Positions 35,831 through 48,802 of a stretch of DNA of 64,000 nucleotides are shown here, one piece after another. The stretch is taken from NCBI GenBank assembly GCA_037013495.1, contig CM072802.1, forward strand, positions 64,880,983 to 64,944,982, given 5' to 3'. A program made the translations under genes and the position numbers. The stretch's first letter is position 1, and every line of letters starts with the position of its first letter. The stretch comes from Hippophae tibetana (lineage: Eukaryota; Streptophyta; Magnoliopsida; Rosales; Elaeagnaceae). The notes beneath the pieces are model-generated. The model made no database searches. It saw nothing but the letters and a program-made list of their open reading frames with translations, and was not told the origin of the DNA.

Positions 35831-38100
35831 TTATTCCAAACACGTGTGAAAAAAATCGCCCAAGAATTCCATCGTTTGACACGAGTTTGCCCACGGGGTG
35901 TTAGACATGCCTATCAATGCCCCACACAGTGGCACCCGAAACCGAGCATTCCTTGTCATCTTCGTATTTTTACCGTGCCAAACCTGATATTTTGTGAGAA
36001 ATAAATCATAGAGGATGAAAGGAATTGCGTCCAATAAGAACCGACAACTTTGGACGAATATTCTATTTTCATGATTTTCCGAGACTTCAAAAAATCACAA
36101 AAAATACTTCCAGTGTCCATAAGATTATGAAACTCTCCATTATATGATCAAATATTATTCCAAACACGTGTGAAAAAAATCGCCCAAGAATTCCATCATT
36201 TGACACGATTTTGCCCACGGGGTGTTAGACATGCAAATCAATGCCCCCCAAAGTGGCACCCGAAACCGAGCATTCCTTGTCATCTTCATATTTTTACCGT
36301 GCCAAACATGATATTTTGTGAGCAATAAATCATAGAGGATGAAAGCAATTGCGTCCAACAAGAATCGACAACTTTGGACGAATATTGTTTTTTTCATGAT
36401 TGTCCGAGACTTCAAAAAATCAGAAAAAATACTTCCTGTGTCCATAAGATTATGAAACTCTCCATTATATGATCAAATATTATTCCAAACACGTGTGAAA
36501 AAAATCGCCCAAGAATTCCGTCGTTTGACACGATTTTGCCCACGGGGTGTTAGACATGCCTATCAATGCCCCACACAGTGGCACCCGAAACCGAGCATTC
36601 CTTGTTATCTTCGTATTTTTACCGTGCCAAACCTGATATTTTGTGAGCAATAAATCATAGAGGATGAAAGGAATTGCGTCCAATAAGAACCGACAACTTT
36701 GGACGAATATTCTATTTTCAAGATTTTGCGAGACTTCAAAAAATCACAAAAAATACTTCCAGTGTCCATAAGATTATGAAACTCTCCATTATATGATCAA
36801 ATATTATTCCAAACACGTGTGAAAAAAATCGCCCAAGAATTCCATCATTTGACACGATTTTGCCCACGAGGTGTTAGACATGCAAATTAATGCCCCCCAA
36901 AGTGGCACCCGAAACCGAGCATTCCTTGTCATCTTCGTATTTTTACCGTGCCAAACCTGATATTTTGTGAGCAATAAATCATAGAGGATGAAAGGAATTG
37001 CGTCCAACAAGAACCGACAACTTTGGACGAATATTCTATTTTTCATGATTTTCCGAGACTTCAAAAAATTAGAAAAAATACTTCTTGTGTCCATAAGATT
37101 ATGAAACTCTCCATTATTTGATCAAATATTATTCCAAACACGTGTGAAAAAAATCGCCCAAGAATTCCATCGTTTGACACGAGTTTGCCCACGGGGTGTT
37201 AGACATGCCTGTCATTCCCCCCACAGTGGCACCCGAAACCGAGCAATCCTTGTCATCTTCATATTTTTACCGTGCCAAACCTGATATTTTGTGAGCAATA
37301 AATCATAGAGGATGAAAGGAATTGCGTCCAATAAGAACCGACAACTTTGGACGAATATTGTATTTTTCATGATTGTCCGAGAGTTCAAAAAATCACAAAA
37401 AATACTTCCAGTGTCCATAAGATTATGAAACTCTCCTTTATGTGATCAAATATTATTCCAAACACGTGTGAAAAAAATCGCCCAAGAATTCCATCGTTTG
37501 ACACGAGTTTGCCCACGGGGTGTTAGACATGCCTGTCATTCCCCCCACAGTGGCACCCAAAACCGAGCATTCCTTGTCATCTTCGTATTTTTACCGTGCC
37601 AAACCTGATATTTTGTGAGCAATAAATCATAGAGGATGAAAGGAATTGCGTCCAATAAGAACCGACAACTTTGGACGAATATTGTATTTTTCATGATTGT
37701 CCGAGACTTCAAAAAATCAGAAAAAATACTTCTTGTGTCCATAAGATGATGAAACTCTCCATTATGTGATCAAATATTATTCCAAACACGTGTGAAAAAA
37801 ATCGCCCAAGAATTCCATCGTTTGACACGAGTTTGCCCACGGGGTGTTAGACATGCCTGTCATTCCCCCCACAGTGGCACCCAAAACCGAGCATTCCTTG
37901 TCATCTTCGTATTTTTACCGTGCCAAACCTGATATTTTGTGAGCAATAAATCATAGAGGATGAAAGGAATTGCGTCCAATAAGAACCGACAACTTTGGAT
38001 GAATATTGTATTTTTCATGATTGTCCGAGACTTCAAAAAATCAGAAAAAATACTTCTTGTGTCCATAAGATGATGAAACTCTCCATTATGTGATCAAATA
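35831..38100 (+). repeat. Hexamer HOR copy 3 with an extra f monomer (seven monomers, 2270 b)
   Basis: Monomers a to e are as in the other copies. Two f monomers follow, starting at 37453 and 37777, both with GGCACCCAAAACC and AGATGATGAAAC. This is a single-monomer duplication inside one HOR copy, as unequal exchange between adjacent units would produce. The e monomer has TTCATATTTTT near 37258, a change otherwise typical of b. Confidence 0.9.
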
Positions 38101-40046
38101 TTATTCCAAACACGTGTGAAAAAAATCGCCCAAGAATTCCATCGTTTGACACGAGTTTGCCCACGGGGTGTTAGACATGCCTATCAATGCCCCACACAGT
38201 GGCACCCGAAACCGAGCATTCCTTGTCATCTTCGTATTTTTACCGTGCCAAACCTGATATTTTGTGAGAAATAAATCATAGAGGATGAAAGGAATTGCGT
38301 CCAATAAGAACCGACAACTTTGGACGAATATTCTATTTTCATGTTTTTCCGAGACTTCAAAAAATCACAAAAAATACTTCGAGTGTCCATAAGATTATGA
38401 AACTCTCCATTATATGATCAAATATTATTCCAAACACGTGTGAAAAAAATCGCCCAAGAATTCCATCATTTGACACGATTTTGCCCACGGGGTGTTAGAC
38501 ATGCAAATCAATGCCCCCCAAAGTGGCACCCGAAACCGAGCATTCCTTGTCATCTTCATATTTTTACCGTGCCAAACATGATATTTTGTGAGCAATAAAT
38601 CATAGAGGATGAAAGCAATTGCGTCCAACAAGAATCGACAACTTTGGACGAATATTGTTTTTTTCATGATTGTCCGAGACTTCAAAAAATCAGAAAAAAT
38701 ACTTCCTGTGTCCATAAGATTATGAAACTCTCCATTATATGATCAAATATTATTCCAAACACGTGTGAAAAAAATCGCCCAAGAATTCCATCGTTTGACA
38801 CGATTTTGCCCACGGGGTGTTAGACATGCCTATCAATGCCCCACACAGTGGCACCCGAAACCGAGCATTCCTTGTTATCTTCGTATTTTTACCGTGCCAA
38901 ACCTGATATTTTGTGAGCAATAAATCATAGAGGATGAAAGGAATTGCGTCCAATAAGAACCGACAACTTTGGACGAATATTCTATTTTCAAGATTTTCCG
39001 AGACTTCAAAAAATCACAAAAAATACTTCCAGTGTCCATAAGATTATGAAACTCTCCATTATATGATCAAATATTATTCCAAACACGTGTGAAAAAAATC
39101 GCCCAAGAATTCCATCATTTGACACGATTTTGCCCACGAGGTGTTAGACATGCAAATCAATGCCCCCCAAAGTGGCACCCGAAACCGAGCATTCCTTGTC
39201 ATCTTCGTATTTTTACCGTGCCAAACCTGATATTTTGTGAGCAATAAATCATAGAGGATGAAAGGAATTGCGTCCAACAAGAACCGACAACTTTGGACGA
39301 ATATTCTATTTTTCATGATTTTCCGAGACTTCAAAAAATTAGAAAAAATACTTCTTGTGTCCATAAGATTATGAAACTCTCCATTATTTGATCAAATATT
39401 ATTCCAAACACGTGTGAAAAAAATCGCCCAAGAATTCCATCGTTTGACACGAGTTTGCCCACGGGGTGTTAGACATGCCTGTCATTCCCCCCACAGTGGC
39501 ACCCGAAACCGAGCAATCCTTGTCATCTTCGTATTTTTACCGTGCCAAACCTGATATTTTGTGAGCAATAAATCATAGAGGATGAAAGGAATTGCGTCCA
39601 ATAAGAACCGACAACTTTGGACGAATATTGTATTTTTCATGATTGTCCGAGAGTTCAAAAAATCACAAAAAATACTTCCAGTGTCCATAAGATTATGAAA
39701 CTCTCCTTTATGTGATCAAATATTATTCCAAACACGTGTGAAAAAAATCGCCCAAGAATTCCATCGTTTGACACGAGTTTGCCCACGGGGTGTTAGACAT
39801 GCCTGTCATTCCCCCCACAGTGGCACCCAAAACCGAGCATTCCTTGTCATCTTCGTATTTTTACCGTGCCAAACCTGATATTTTGTGAGCAATAAATCAT
39901 AGAGGATGAAAGGAATTGCGTCCAATAAGAACCGACAACTTTGGACGAATATTGTATTTTTCATGATTGTCCGAGACTTCAAAAAATCAGAAAAAATACT
40001 TCTTGTGTCCATAAGATGATGAAACTCTCCATTATGTGATCAAATA
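38101..40046 (+). repeat. Hexamer HOR a-b-c-d-e-f, copy 4 (1946 b)
   Basis: All six position markers are present, with a private CATGTTTTTCC in the a monomer near 38340. After it the order changes to a, f, a, b, c-like, f, so this is the last complete hexamer. Confidence 0.92.
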
Positions 40047-40370
40047 TTATTCCAAACACGTGTGAAAAAAATCGCCCAAGAATTCCATCGTTTGACACGA
40101 GTTTGCCCACGGGGTGTTAGACATGCCTATCAATGCCCCACACAGTGGCACCCGAAACCGAGCATTCCTTGTCATCTTCGTATTTTTACCGTGCCAAACC
40201 TGATATTTTGTGAGAAATAAATCATAGAGGATGAAAGGAATTGCGTCCAATAAGAACCGACAACTTTGGACGAATATTCTATTTTCATGATTTTCCGAGA
40301 CTTCAAAAAATCACAAAAAATACTTCCAGTGTCCATAAGATTATGAAACTCTCCTTTATGTGATCAAATA
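40047..40370 (+). repeat. Single a monomer between hexamer and tetramer zones
   Basis: It has the a-type front and middle but ends CTCCTTTATGTG like e and c, and leads straight into an f monomer at 40371. It marks the switch from a-b-c-d-e-f order back to f-a-b-c order. Confidence 0.8.
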
Positions 40371-41667
40371 TTATTCCAAACACGTGTGAAAAAAATCGCC
40401 CAAGAATTCCATCGTTTGACACGAGTTTGCCCACGGGGTGTTAGACATGCCTGTCATTCCCCCCACAGTGGCACCCAAAACCGAGCATTCCTTGTCATCT
40501 TCGTATTTTTACCGTGCCAAACCTGATATTTTGTGAGCAATAAATCATAGAGGATGAAAGGAATTGCGTCCAATAAGAACCGACAACTTTGGACGAATAT
40601 TTTATTTTTCATGATTGTCCGAGACTTCAAAAAATCAGAAAAAATACTTCTTGTGTCCATAAGATGATGAAACTCTCCATTATGTGATCAAATATTATTC
40701 CAAACACGTGTGAAAAAAATCGCCCAAGAATTCCATCGTTTGACACGAGTTTGCCCACGGGGTGTTAGACATGCCTATCAATGCCCCACACAGTGGCACC
40801 CGAAACCGAGCATTCCTTGTCATCTTCGTATTTTTACCGTGCCAAACCTGATATTTTGTGAGAAATAAATCATAGAGGATGAAAGGAATTGCGTCCAATA
40901 AGAACCGACAACTTTGGACGAATATTCTATTTTCATGATTTTCCGAGACTTCAAAAAATCACAAAAAATACTTCCAGTGTCCATAAGATTATGAAACTCT
41001 CCATTATATGATCAAATATTATTCCAAACACGTGTGAAAAAAATCGCCCAAGAATTCCATCATTTGACACGATTTTGCCCACGGGGTGTTAGACATGCAA
41101 ATCAATGCCCCCCAAAGTGGCACCCGAAACCGAGCATTCCTTGTCATCTTCATATTTTTACCGTGCCAAACATGATATTTTGTGAGCAATAAATCATAGA
41201 GGATGAAAGCAATTGCGTCCAACAAGAATCGACAACTTTGGACGAATATTGTTTTTTTCATGATTGTCCGAGACTTCAAAAAATCAGAAAAAATACTTCC
41301 TGTGTCCATAAGATTATGAAACTCTCCATTATATGATCAAATATTATTCCAAACACGTGTGAAAAAAATCGCCCAAGAATTCCATCGTTTGACACGATTT
41401 TGCCCACGGGGTGTTAGACATGCCTATCAATGCCCCACACAGTGGCACCCGAAACCGAGCATTCCTTGTCATCTTCGTATTTTTACCGTGCCAAACCTGA
41501 TATTTTGTGAGAAATAAATCATAGAGGATGAAAGGAATTGCGTCCAATAAGAACCGACAACTTTGGACGAATATTCTATTTTCATGATTTTCCAAGACTT
41601 CAAAAAATCACAAAAAATACTTCCAGTGTCCATAAGATTATGAAACTCTCCTTTATGTGATAAAATA
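40371..41667 (+). repeat. Tetramer HOR f-a-b-c, late unit 1 (1297 b)
   Basis: Monomers start at 40371, 40695, 41019 and 41344. The b monomer has the hexamer-type markers TTCATATTTTT and AAAGCAATTG. The fourth monomer has a c-like front (GATTTTGCCC) with an a' back (GTGAGAAATAAATC, TTTTCCAAGACTTC). Confidence 0.85.
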
Positions 41668-42964
41668 TTATTCCAAACACGTGTGAAAAAAATCGCCCAA
41701 GAATTCCATCGTTTGACACGAGTTTGCCCACGGGGTGTTAGACATGCCTGTCATTCCCCCCACAGTGGCACCCAAAACCGAGCATTCCTTGTCATCTTCG
41801 TATTTTTACCGTGCCAAACCTGATATTTTGTGAGCAATAAATCATAGAGGATGAAAGGAATTGCGTCCAATAAGAACCGACAACTTTGGACGAATATTGT
41901 ATTTTTCATGATTGTCCGAGACTTCAAAAAATCAGAAAAAATACTTCTTGTGTCCATAAGATTATGAAACTCTCCATTATGTGATCAAATATTATTCCAA
42001 ACACGTGTGAAAAAAATCGCCCAAGAATTCCATCGTTTGACACGAGTTTGCCCACGGGGTGTTAGACATGCCTATCAATGCCCCACACAGTGGCACCCGA
42101 AACCGAGCATTCCTTGTCATCTTTGTATTTTTACCGTGCCAAACCTGATATTTTGTGAGAAATAAATCATAGAGGATGAAAGGAATTGCGTCCAATAAGA
42201 ACCGACAACTTTGGACGAATATTCTATTTTCATGATTTTCCGAGACTTCAAAAAATCACAAAAAATACTTCCAGTGTCCATAAGATTATGAAACTCTCCA
42301 TTATATGATCAAATATTATTCCAAACACGTGTGAAAAAAATCGCCCAAGAATTCCATCATTTGACACGATTTTGCCCACGGGGTGTTAGACATGCAAATC
42401 AATGCCCCCCAAAGTGGCACCCGAAACCGAGCATTCCTTGTCATCTTCATATTTTTACCGTGCCAAACATGATATTTTGTGAGCAATAAATCATAGAGGA
42501 TGAAAGCAATTGCGTCCAACAAGAATCGACAACTTTGGACGAATATTGTTTTTTTCATGATTGTCCGAGACTTCAAAAAATCAGAAAAAATACTTCCTGT
42601 GTCCATAAGATTATGAAACTCTCCATTATATGATCAAATATTATTCCAAACACGTGTGAAAAAAATCGCCCAAGAATTCCATCGTTTGACACGATTTTGC
42701 CCACGGGGTGTTAGACATGCCTATCAATGCCCCACACAGTGGCACCCGAAACCGAGCATTCCTTGTCATCTTCGTATTTTTACCGTGCCAAACCTGATAT
42801 TTTGTGAGCAATAAATCATAGAGGATGAAAGGAATTGCGTCCAATAAGAACCGACAACTTTGGACGAATTTGTATTTTTCATGATTGTCCGAGAGTTCAA
42901 AAAATCACAAAAAATACTTCCAGTGTCCATAAGATTATGAAACTCTCCTTTATGTGATCAAATA
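41668..42964 (+). repeat. Tetramer HOR f-a-b-c, late unit 2 (1297 b)
   Basis: Monomers start at 41668, 41992, 42316 and 42641. Here the c monomer is the true tetramer c with GAATTTGTATTTTT. The f monomer has AGATTATG, not AGATGATG, so it is closer to the f monomers left of 27 kb than to the hexamer f. Confidence 0.85.
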
Positions 42965-43612
42965 TTATTCCAAACACGTGTGAAAAAAATCGCCCAAGAA
43001 TTCCATCGTTTGACACGAGTTTGCCCACGGGGTGTTAGACATGCCTGTCATTCCCCCCACAGTGGCACCCAAAACCGAGCATTCCTTGTCATCTTCGTAT
43101 TTTTACCGTGCCAAACCTGATATTTTGTGAGCAATAAATCATAGAGGATGAAAGGAATTGCGTCCAATAAGAACCGACAACTTTGGACGAATATTGTATT
43201 TTTCATGATTGTCCGAGACTTCAAAAAATCAGAAAAAATACTTCTTGTGTCCATAAGATTATGAAACTCTCCATTATGTGATCAAATATTATTCCAAAAA
43301 CGTGTGAAAAAAATCGCCCAAGAATTCCATCGTTTGACACGAGTTTGCCCACGGGGTGTTAGACATGCCTATCAATGCCCCACACAGTGGCACCCGAAAC
43401 CGAGCATTCCTTGTCATCTTCGTATTTTTACCGTGCCAAACCTGATATTTTGTGAGAAATAAATCATAGAGGATGAAAGGAATTGCGTCCAATAAGAACC
43501 GACAACTTTGGACGAATATTCTATTTTCATGATTTTCCAAGACTTCAAAAAATCACAAAAAATACTTCCAGTGTCCATAAGATTATGAAACTCTCCTTTA
43601 TGTGATCAAATA
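42965..43612 (+). repeat. Partial f-a' end of the late tetramer run
   Basis: f at 42965 and a' at 43289, the latter with TTTTCCAAGACTTC and the private CAAAAACGTGTG. The regular order ends here. Confidence 0.78.
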
Positions 43613-45558
43613 TTATTCCAAACACGTGTGAAAAAAATCGCCCAAGAATTCCATCGTTTGACACGAGTTTGCCCACGGGGTCTTAGACATGCCTGTCATT
43701 CCCCCCACAGTGGCACCCAAAACCGAGCATTCCTTGTCATCTTCGTATTTTTACCGTGCCAAACATGATATTTTGTGAGCAATAAATCATAGAGGATGAA
43801 AGGAATTGCGTGCAACAAGAACCGACAACTTTGGACGAATATTCTATTTTTCATGATTGTCCGAGAGTTCAAAAAATCACAAAAAATACTTCCTGTGTCC
43901 ATAAGATTATGAAACTCTCCATTATGTGATCAAATATTATTCCAAACACGTGTGAAAAAAATCGCCCAAGAATTCCATCATTTGACACGAGTGTGCCCAC
44001 GGGGTGTTAGACATGCCTATCAATGCCCCACACAGTGGCACCCGAAACCGAGCATTCCTTGTCATCTTCGTATTTTTACCGTGCCAAACCTGATATTTTG
44101 TGAGCAATAAATCATAGAGGATGAAAGGAATTGCGTCCAATAAGAACCGACAACTTTGGACGAATTTGTATTTTTCATGATTGTCCGAGAGTTCAAAAAA
44201 TCACAAAAAATACTTCCAGTGTCCATAAGATTATGAAACTCTCCTTTATGTGATCAAATATTATTCCAAACACGTGTGAAAAAAATCGCCCAAGAATTCC
44301 ATCGTTTGACACGAGTTTGCCCACGGGGTGTTAGACATGCCTGTCATTCCCCCCACAGTGGCACCCAAAACCGAGCATTCCTTGTCATCTTCGTATTTTT
44401 ACCGTGCCAAACCTGATATTTTGTGAGCAATAAATCATATAGGATTAAAGGAATTGCGTCCAATAAGAACCGACAACTTTGGACGAATATTGTATTTTTC
44501 ATGATTGTCCGAGACTTCAAAAAATCAGAAAAAATACTTCTTGTGTCCATAAGATTATGAAACTCTCCATTATGTGATCAAATATTATTCCAAACACGTG
44601 TGAAAAAAATCGCCCAAGAATTCCATCGTTTGACACGAGTTTGCCCACGGGGTGTTAGACATGCCTATCAATGCCCCACACAGTGGCACCCGAAACCGAG
44701 CATTCCTTGTCATCTTCGTATTTTTACCGTGCCAAACCTGATATTTTGTGAGAAATAAATCATAGAGGATGAAAGGAATTGCGTCCAATAAGAACCGACA
44801 ACTTTGGACGAATATTCTATTTTCATGATTTTCCGAGACTTCAAAAAATCACAAAAAATACTTCCAGTGTCCATAAGATTATGAAACTCTCCATTATATG
44901 ATCAAATATTATTCCAAACACATGTGAAAAAAATCGCCCAAGAATTCCATCATTTGACACGATTTTGCCCACGGGGTGTTTGACATGCAAATCAATGCCC
45001 CCCAAAGTGGCACCAGAAACCGAGCATTCCTTGTCATCTTCGTATTTTTACCGTGCCAAACATGATATTTTGTGAGCAATAAATCATAGAGGATGAAAGG
45101 AATTGCGTCCAACAAGAATCGACAACTTTGGACGAATATTGTTTTTTTCATGATTGTCCGAGACTTCAAAAAATCAGAAAAAATACTTCCTGTGTCCATA
45201 AGATTATGAAACTCTCCATTATATGATCAAATATTATTCCAAACACGTGTGAAAAAAATCGCCCAAGAATTCCATCGTTTGACACGATTTTTCCCACGGG
45301 GTGTTAGACATGCCTATCAATGCCCCACACAGTGGCACCCGAAACCGAGCATTCCTTGTCATCTTCGTATTTTTACCGTGCCAAACCTGATATTTTGTGA
45401 GAAATAAATCAAAGAGGATGAAAGGAATTGCGTCCAACAAGAACTGACAACTTTCGACGAATAATCTATTTTTCATGATTTTCCGAGACTTCAAAAAATC
45501 AGAAAAAATACTTTCTGTGTCCATAAGATTATGAAACTCTCCATTATGTGATCAAATA

Positions 45559-45884
45559 TTATTCCAAACACGTGTGAAAAAAATCGCCTATGAATTCCAT
45601 CGTTTGACACGAATTTGTCGACGCGGTGTTAGACATGCCTATCAATGCCCCACACAGTGGCACCCGAAACCGAGCATTCCTTGTCATCTTCGTATTTTTA
45701 CCGTGCCAAACCTGATATTTTGTGAGCAATAAATCATAGAGGATGAAAGGAATTGCGTCCAACAAGAACCGACAACTTTGGACGAATATTCTATTTTTCA
45801 TGATTTTCCGAGACTTCAAAAAATTAGAAAAAATACTTCTTGTGTCCATAAGATTATCAAAACTCTCCATTATTTGATCAAATA
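45559..45884 (+). repeat. h-like monomer with one extra base
   Basis: Front CGCCTATGAATTCC and TTTGTCGACGCGG as in h, but CATCGTTTGACACG and GACATGCC as in a. It has an inserted C in AGATTATCAAAACTC near 45854 and is 326 bases long. It may be a parent of h or an exchange product of h and a. Confidence 0.72.
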
Positions 45885-46856
45885 TTATTCCAAACACGTG
45901 TGAAAAAAATCGCCCAAGAATTCCATCGTTTGACACGAGTTTGCCCACGGGGTGTTAGACATGCCTATCAATGCCCCACACAGTGGCACCCGAAACCGAG
46001 CATTCCTTGTCATCTTCGTATTTTTACCGTGCCAAACCTGATATTTTGTGAGAAATAAATCATAGAGGATGAAAGGAATTGCGTCCAATAAGAACCGACA
46101 ACTTTGGACGAATATTCTATTTTCATGATTTTCCGAGACTTCAAAAAATCACAAAAAATACTTCCAGTGTCCATAAGATTATGAAACTCTCCATTATATG
46201 ATCAAATATTATTCCAAACACGTGTGAAAAAAATAGCCCAAGAATTCCATCATTTCACACGATTTTGCCCACGAGGTGTTAGACATGCAAATCAATGCCC
46301 CCCAAAGTGGCACCCGAAACCGAGCATTCCTTGTTATCTTCGTATTTTTACCGTGCCAAACATGATATTTTGTGAGCAATAAATCATAGAGGATGAAAGG
46401 AATTGCGTGCAACAAGAACCGACAACTTTGGACGAATATTCTATTTTTCATGATTGTCCGAGAGTTCAAAAAATCACAAAAAATACTTCCTGTGTCCATA
46501 AGATTATGAAACTCTCCATTATGTGATCAAATATTATTCCAAACACGTGTGAAAAAAATCGCCCAAGAATTCCATCATTTGACACGAGTTTGCCCACGGG
46601 GTGTTAGACATGCCTGTCATTCCCCCCACAGTGGCACCCGAAACCGAGCATTCCTTGTCATCTTCGTATTTTTACCGTGCCAAACCTGATATTTTGTGAG
46701 CAATAAATCATAGAGGATGAAAGGAATTGCGTCCAATAAGAACCGACAACTTTGGACGAATATTGTATTTTTCATGATTGTCCGAGACTTCAAAAAATCA
46801 GAAAAATACTTCTTGTGTCCATAAGGTTATGAAACTCTCCATTATGTGATCAAATA

Positions 46857-47180
46857 TTATTCCAAACACGTGTGAACAAAATCGCCCAAGAATTCCATCG
46901 TTTGACACGAGTTTGCCCACGGGGTGTTAGACATGCCTATCAATGCCCCACACAGGGCCACCCGAAACCGAGCATTCCTTGTCATCTTCGTATTTTTACC
47001 GTGCCAAACCTGATATTTTGTGAGAAATAAATCATAGAGGATGAAAGGAATTGCGTCCAATAAGAACCGACAACTTTGGACGAATATTCTATTTTCATGA
47101 TTTTCCGAGACTTCAAAAAATCACAAAAAATACTTCCAGTGTCCATAAGATTATGAAACTCTCCATTATATGATCAAATA
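46857..47180 (+). repeat. Marker monomer with GTGAACAAAATCG, first copy
   Basis: An a-type monomer in which the A7 run is broken by a C near 46876. The same change recurs in the a monomer at 55292, 8435 bases (26 monomers) downstream, but not in the a monomers between, so it tags a long-range relation. Confidence 0.75.
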
Positions 47181-48478
47181 TTATTCCAAACACGTGTGAA
47201 AAAAATCTCCCAAGAATTCCATCATTTGACACGATTTTGCCCACGGGGTGTTAGACATGCAAATCAATGCCCCCCAAAGTGGCACCCGAAACCGAGCATT
47301 CCTTGTCATCTTTGTATTTTTACCGTGCCAAACATGATATTTTGTGAGCAATAAATCATAGAGGATGAAAGGAATTGCGTCCAACAAGAATCGACAACTT
47401 TGGACGAATATTGTTTTTTTCATGATTGTCCGAGACTTCAAAAAATCAGAAAAAATACTTCCTGTGTCCATAAGATTATGAAACTCTCCATTATATGATC
47501 AAATATTATTCCAAACACGTGTGAAAAAAATCGCCCAAGAATTCCATCGTTTGACACGATTTTGCCCACGGGGTGTTAGACATGCCTATCAATGCCCCAC
47601 ACAGTGGCACCCGAAACCGAGCATTCCTTGTCATCTTCGTATTTTTACCGTGCCAAACCTGATATTTGGTGAGCAATAAATCATAGAGGATGAAAGGAAT
47701 TGCGTCCAACAAGAACCGACAACTTTGGACGAATATTGTATTTTTCATGATTGTCCGAGAGTTCAAAAAATCACAAAAAATACTTCCTGTGTCCATAAGA
47801 TTATGAAACTCTCCATTATGTGATCAAATATTATTCCAAACACGTGTGAAAAAAATCGCCCAAAAATTCCATCGTTTGACACGAGTTTGCCCACGGGGTG
47901 TTAGACATGCCTATCAATGCCCCACACAGTGGCACCCGAAACCGAGCATTCCTTGTCATCTTCGTATTTTTACCGTGCCAAACCTGATATTTTGTGAGAA
48001 ATAAATCATAGAGGATGAAAGGAATTGCGTCCAACAAGAACCGACAACTTTGGACCAATATTCTATTTTTCATGATTTTCCGAGAGTTCAAAAATCACAA
48101 AAAATACTTCCTGTGTCCATAAGATTATGAAACTCTCCATTATGTGATCAAATATTATTCCAAACACGTGTGAAAAAAATCGCCCAAGAATTCCATCATT
48201 TGACACGATTTTGCCCACGGAGTGTTAGACATGCCTATCAATGCCCCACACAGTGGCACCCGAAACCGAGCATTCCTTGTCATCTTCGTATTTTTACCGT
48301 GCCAAACCTGATATTTTGTGAGAAATAAATCATAGAGGATGAAAGGAATTGCGTCCAATAAGAACCGACAACTTTGGACGAATATTCTATTTTCATGATT
48401 TTCCGAGACTTCAAAAAATCACAAAAAATACTTCCAGTGTCCATAAGATTATGAAACTCTCCATTATATGATCAAATA

Positions 48479-48802
48479 TTATTCCAAACACGTGTGAAAA
48501 AAATCGCCCAGAAATTCCATCATTTGACACGATTTTGCCCACGAGGTGTTAGACATGCAAATCAATGCCCCCCAAAGTGGCACCCGAAACCGAGCATTCC
48601 TTGTCATCTTCGTATTTTTACCATGCAAAACCTGATATTTTGTGAGCAATAAATCATAGAGGATGAAAGGAATTGCGTCCAACAAGGACCGACAACTTTG
48701 GACGAATATTCTATTTTCATGATTTTCCGAGACTTCAAAAAATCACAAAAAATACTTCCAGTGTCCATAAGATTATGAAACTCTCCATTATATGATCAAA
48801 TA
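48479..48802 (+). repeat. Marker monomer with CCATGCAAAACC and AAGGACCGAC, first copy
   Basis: A d-fronted monomer with two changes found together only here and at 55616, 7137 bases (22 monomers) later: ACCATGCAAAACC in place of ACCGTGCCAAACC, and ACAAGGACCGAC in place of ACAAGAACCGAC. The back is a-like. Confidence 0.85.
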
